A stretch of DNA of 8,896 bases from Rickettsiaceae bacterium (GTDB lineage Bacteria; Pseudomonadota; Alphaproteobacteria; Rickettsiales; Rickettsiaceae), in the NCBI GenBank assembly GCA_028372485.1, contig JAOMYS010000037.1:1-8896 (forward strand). Reading direction: 5' to 3'. Positions within the stretch are counted from its first letter, which is position 1; every line of letters begins with the position of its first letter. Both the position numbers and the translations under genes were made by a program. The notes under the pieces were generated by a model, which saw nothing but the letters and a program-made list of their open reading frames with translations, was not told where the DNA came from and ran no database searches. Of this stretch, positions 6,372 through 8,896 are shown piece by piece.

Positions 6372-7297
6372 AAAAAACACCCTTAGTTTCTGTTCCTATT
6401 ATTACCTATAACAGCGCAGATTTTATAGCAGATGCTATAGATAGTGTTCTTGTTCAGGATTATCCTAATGTTGAAATAATAATTTGCGACGATGCATCTT
6501 CTGATGATACGCTAAAAATAGCGCAGACTTACGTTTTAAGATATCCAAATAAAATAAAGCTTCTTGTCTCCAAAAAGAATATGGGAGCCAATCTTAATTG
6601 GCATAAATCTGCCTCTCATTGTAATGGTAAGTATATTTCTGGACTTGCAGGGGATGATACATTCCTGCCTAATAAGATATCAAAACAAGTATCTGTGATG
6701 GAAGCAGATAACGATATTGCTATCTGCTATACTGATGCATCTGTTTTTCATGTGCTAACTCAGAAAGAGTTGTATCTTCTTTCTGATAAATCTCCTGTCT
6801 TATCGGGAGATGTAGAGACTGCTCTATCAGATAGTTTATACTATTCTCCAACAATTATGTTTAGAAAAAGTTATTTGCCAAAAAGAAATTTATTTTCTAA
6901 CATAAAGCACGCTAATGACCTGGCTTTTTTTAAAGAAATAATGATTTTATCTTCTCCTGATGGTAAAATATTCTTTTTGCCCGAAGTATTTTACGTGTAT
7001 AACAAGCACAATGCTAACCTTACTGTTATTAACAATAATAATTACATAGAACATATTGAATCAATAAAGATTTTACAGAAAGCGTATCCAAAATATAAAT
7101 CTGTTTTAGATCCATCAATATATGATTTTTGCTGCGTAGCTTTCTTTAAAACGTTATTAGATTTCAACCCTAAGAAAAGTTTGTATTTTTTTAATAAGGG
7201 GTTATTAGCAAGTGGCTATAACCCACTTAAATTTTTGCGGTCAGTAATTTGGGGAATACGCTTTTATTTAAAAAAGTGGAAAAAATATATTATCTAG
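6365..7297 (+). CDS. Glycosyltransferase family 2 protein
   Basis: This 310-residue protein is a GT-A fold family-2 glycosyltransferase, an inverting enzyme using a nucleotide-sugar. The N-terminus has VSVPIITYNSADFI (8-21), IIICDDASSDDT (38-49) for nucleotide binding, NMGANLNWHKSA (72-83), and the metal-binding GDD (96-98, a D-x-D variant). HANDLAFFKE (182-191) is the likely acceptor/base region and VYNKHNANLT (211-220) a conserved C-terminal segment. It ends in a lysine- and aromatic-rich tail that may contact the membrane. The ATG overlaps the last 7 bases of the acetyltransferase gene and puts the GT-A start at residue 8, so the start is credible despite no good Shine-Dalgarno sequence. 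It likely works on the glycan containing the amino sugar. Its stop lies directly at the junction with a broken second GT2 gene. Confidence 0.87.
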   Translation: MLKKTPLVSVPIITYNSADFIADAIDSVLVQDYPNVEIIICDDASSDDTLKIAQTYVLRYPNKIKLLVSKKNMGANLNWHKSASHCNGKYISGLAGDDTFLPNKISKQVSVMEADNDIAICYTDASVFHVLTQKELYLLSDKSPVLSGDVETALSDSLYYSPTIMFRKSYLPKRNLFSNIKHANDLAFFKEIMILSSPDGKIFFLPEVFYVYNKHNANLTVINNNNYIEHIESIKILQKAYPKYKSVLDPSIYDFCCVAFFKTLLDFNPKKSLYFFNKGLLASGYNPLKFLRSVIWGIRFYLKKWKKYII

Positions 7298-7298
7298 A

Positions 7299-7570
7299 AG
7301 GAATCATCTATTAGTAACAATGAGTTTATTAAGAGCTGCTGGAATGGTAAAAATAATAAGCCATGATTGGTGGGCATATATATTGATATCGGGAGCTAGC
7401 GGGAAGATGATTTATGATGAAATACCCAGTCTTTATTACAGGCAGCATGGCAAGAATATAATCGGTTCTAATAATGGTGTTATCGCAAAATGCAAAAGAA
7501 TAGCTATGTTATTTAAGGGTAATTATAAACAGTGGAATCAATCTAACGTCAACGCTCTTTCTACCGTAAA
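7299..7570 (+). pseudogene. Remnant of a second family-2 glycosyltransferase, truncated at both ends
   Basis: A frame continuing through an ATG at 7320 encodes the C-terminal part of a GT2 enzyme: SHDWWAYILISGASGK, then YDEIPSLYYRQHGKNIIGSNNG, then LFKGNYKQWNQSNVNAL. Such DWW and YRQH...N.IG segments normally follow a GT-A domain of some 150-200 residues that is absent here. Family-like sequence extends upstream of the ATG (NHLLV at 7302-7316) to about 7299, right behind the stop of the previous gene, and that frame meets a stop at 7269. The 5' part was therefore probably lost by deletion. At 7570 the homology stops where the IS end begins; the frame then runs 28 codons into IS sequence to a stop at 7653-7655. 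The residual ATG lacks a well-placed Shine-Dalgarno site (AGAAGGA at 7296-7302 is 17 bases away). A functional product is unlikely. Confidence 0.8.
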
Positions 7571-7597
7571 GGGCTCTCCCGCAATAAATGTGGACAG
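7571..7597. repeat. Putative terminal inverted repeat of the ISL3 element
   Basis: The segment from GGGCTCTCCCGC to just before the transposase stop codon (7599-7601) is the non-coding tip of the element. It begins exactly where the GT2 reading frame loses family resemblance (NVNALSTVK ends at 7571). Its partner terminus is not in the window, so the exact length and first base (7571 or 7572) are uncertain. Confidence 0.55.
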
Positions 7598-7598
7598 T

Positions 7599-8855
7599 TT
7601 AGACCATCGCAACCCCAGTTCTATCAAGGAATCTTGCATATCCCTCGGTATCTAAAAATATGCGTCGAAATAGGCTGTTTTCGTCAAATACTCCATAACA
7701 TCTGCGTTTAATTACCTTGATTTTGTTGTTAAATCCTTCAACAAAACCACTAGTATGACGCCCTTTGAAATATTGAACAATATGAGTTTTGTATTTTTTT
7801 AATGTTCCAATAAAGCTATTAAAACATTCTAAATCAGAGTTTTCTACTTTCTCTATCCATCGATTGATTTTATTAGTAGCTGGCCTTCTTCCTATCTTAG
7901 AATTGTAGATTGAAGTTAACTGCCGACAGAGGCGATATCCTGTCTGTAATTTAGGAGAATGCTTGAATAGTTTATCTAACTCTTTGCGCTCCTCAGCTGT
8001 AACTAATTCTATATTTCTGCGAAGAATAGAGATAGCTAATTTTAAATTGTCATATTGCTTTGTTGTTAGCTGTTTTCGTAATCTTATCAATTCCGATTTA
8101 CGTAAATTAACAAGGCATTTTCTATACAACTTGGCTACATGAAAACGATCAATTATGATGGGTATTGACTTCAGTACTTCCATAGCCGCATTAACATAAC
8201 CTTCATTCATATCACAGCAATAACCTGTTATTGTACGCTTTAATTTAGATGGTATTTTCTTTAGAAAAGCCTTTAAAGTAGCCTTTTCTCTGCCTTTTAG
8301 TACAGCCAATATTCGTACATTCTCTTTATACTTGGAAGTAACAATTGTTAGATAATGATTATGACCTTTTCTTAATGCAATCTCATCAACTCCTATTAAA
8401 CCGAGTCTATCAAATTCTTTCCAATTTACAGAATCCGATATTTGTTCAGTAACTATTCTAGCTATTGTATCTGCACTTAGATTTTGTTTAATTGCTACAT
8501 CCTCTAATGTACTATTGACCAATGAAATCATCAAACTTTTCAAATATTCTTTGGTATAGCGACTTTTATATTCATACCATTCCAAACGTTGATTTGTAGT
8601 TGGATGATCTTCGCAGTTTTCGCATATTCCGCGCTTAGCTTTTATTACTAAATAACACTCTTGTTCATTCATTGGTAAATGACGTATTTCTCTTTCTTCT
8701 GCATGACCTTTTGATTTTGTTGGCCCTCCGCATTTCCTGCATTCTACCTTATCAAACGTACTTTGCACAGTCAGATATACTTTGTTATTTTCTATTTTGT
8801 AATCGATTATTTCTGTTTTGGGAAGGTTTAGTAATTTGTTTAAAAATGACTTCAT
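7599..8855 (-). CDS. ISL3-family transposase
   Basis: The 418-residue protein has the full ISL3 transposase plan. An N-terminal zinc-binding segment has C39-x2-C42 and C78-x2-C81, followed by a helix-turn-helix region (about 100-140, with LEDVAIKQNLSADTIARI). The DDE catalytic domain then shows D157 in IGVDEIALRKGH, D215 in CCDMNEGY, the invariant IDRFHV (D236) and E373 in SGFVEGFNNKIK. An insertion of about 130 residues lies before the last acidic residue, as is usual. Length is normal for the family (about 400-440) and no stop or frameshift is seen, so it may be active. It ends 28 bases from the element's left tip. The ATG at 8855 gives the expected N-terminus (MKSFLNKLLNLP), although no good Shine-Dalgarno site precedes it. 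It catalyses movement of its own element. Confidence 0.94.
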   Translation of the reverse strand: MKSFLNKLLNLPKTEIIDYKIENNKVYLTVQSTFDKVECRKCGGPTKSKGHAEEREIRHLPMNEQECYLVIKAKRGICENCEDHPTTNQRLEWYEYKSRYTKEYLKSLMISLVNSTLEDVAIKQNLSADTIARIVTEQISDSVNWKEFDRLGLIGVDEIALRKGHNHYLTIVTSKYKENVRILAVLKGREKATLKAFLKKIPSKLKRTITGYCCDMNEGYVNAAMEVLKSIPIIIDRFHVAKLYRKCLVNLRKSELIRLRKQLTTKQYDNLKLAISILRRNIELVTAEERKELDKLFKHSPKLQTGYRLCRQLTSIYNSKIGRRPATNKINRWIEKVENSDLECFNSFIGTLKKYKTHIVQYFKGRHTSGFVEGFNNKIKVIKRRCYGVFDENSLFRRIFLDTEGYARFLDRTGVAMV

Positions 8856-8896
8856 TTGACTTGGTCACCGGTAAGTTTATAACCGTTGACTTTACT

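Larger units (their letters stand above)
7571..8896 (-). mobile_element. ISL3-family insertion sequence, right end outside window
   Basis: The element is defined by an intact ISL3-type transposase and by the point where glycosyltransferase homology ends. The left end is placed at GGGCTCTCCCGC (7571-7582), since ISL3 elements typically begin with GG and a nearby CTCT. No inverted copy of this terminus is seen up to 8896, so the other end must lie beyond the window or be lost. ISL3 elements usually leave an 8-bp target duplication; here that would be ACCGTAAA (7563-7570), to be matched on the far side. The 41 bases upstream of the transposase start (8856-8896) hold no clear promoter or ribosome binding site. 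The transposase is read against the direction of the sugar operon. Confidence 0.85.

Noticed and set aside
7320..7655. Reading the 111-codon frame as an intact small gene
   Set aside because: Its first 83 codons are the C-terminal part of a GT2 enzyme and the last 28 are IS sequence, so it is a chance fusion of remnants.

Overview
The window looks like a chromosomal piece of an AT-rich, reduced alphaproteobacterium, most likely a member of Rickettsiaceae (Rickettsia or a close endosymbiont relative). The basis is the strongly Rickettsia-like aspartyl-tRNA synthetase (bacterial type, with the FRDEDARADRSPGEF stretch), the neighbouring RNase D gene, the low GC of the genes and A/T-ending codons. 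The species-level call is inference from memory of the family and not from a search.

Layout. Bases 1-207 form a GC-rich island (58% GC in the first 100 bases) with short direct repeats, a two-unit tandem repeat and palindromes. Its nature is unknown, although one reading frame is open throughout. Bases 245-1099 (minus strand) encode RNase D (rnd). A 75-bp divergent spacer with a good sigma70-like promoter separates it from aspS (1175-2986, plus). Directly behind aspS, with no visible terminator, come five intact, tightly packed genes (3008-7297): a dTDP-4-oxo-6-deoxyhexose 3,4-ketoisomerase (FdtA/QdtA type), a PLP sugar aminotransferase (FdtB/QdtB type), a family-61 glycosyltransferase, a GNAT acetyltransferase and a family-2 glycosyltransferase. 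A remnant of a second family-2 glycosyltransferase (about 7299-7570) follows. It has lost its 5' part at a junction with the preceding gene, and its 3' end is cut by an ISL3-family insertion sequence (from about 7571 past the window end) carrying an apparently intact transposase on the minus strand.

How the genes fit together. The ketoisomerase and aminotransferase would turn dTDP-4-oxo-6-deoxyglucose into a dTDP-3-amino-3,6-dideoxyhexose (Fuc3N or Qui3N). The GNAT protein is the natural candidate for N-acylating it, and the glycosyltransferases would place sugars into a surface glycan such as an O-antigen. The dTDP-sugar supply genes (rmlA, rmlB) are not in the window. The cluster appears to use the aspS promoter, and its distal end is decaying through deletion and IS insertion. 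The most noteworthy point is this compact 3-aminosugar module behind an essential tRNA synthetase gene, with a GNAT enzyme where a left-handed beta-helix acetyltransferase is the usual partner. I did not find evidence for a wholly new kind of system.
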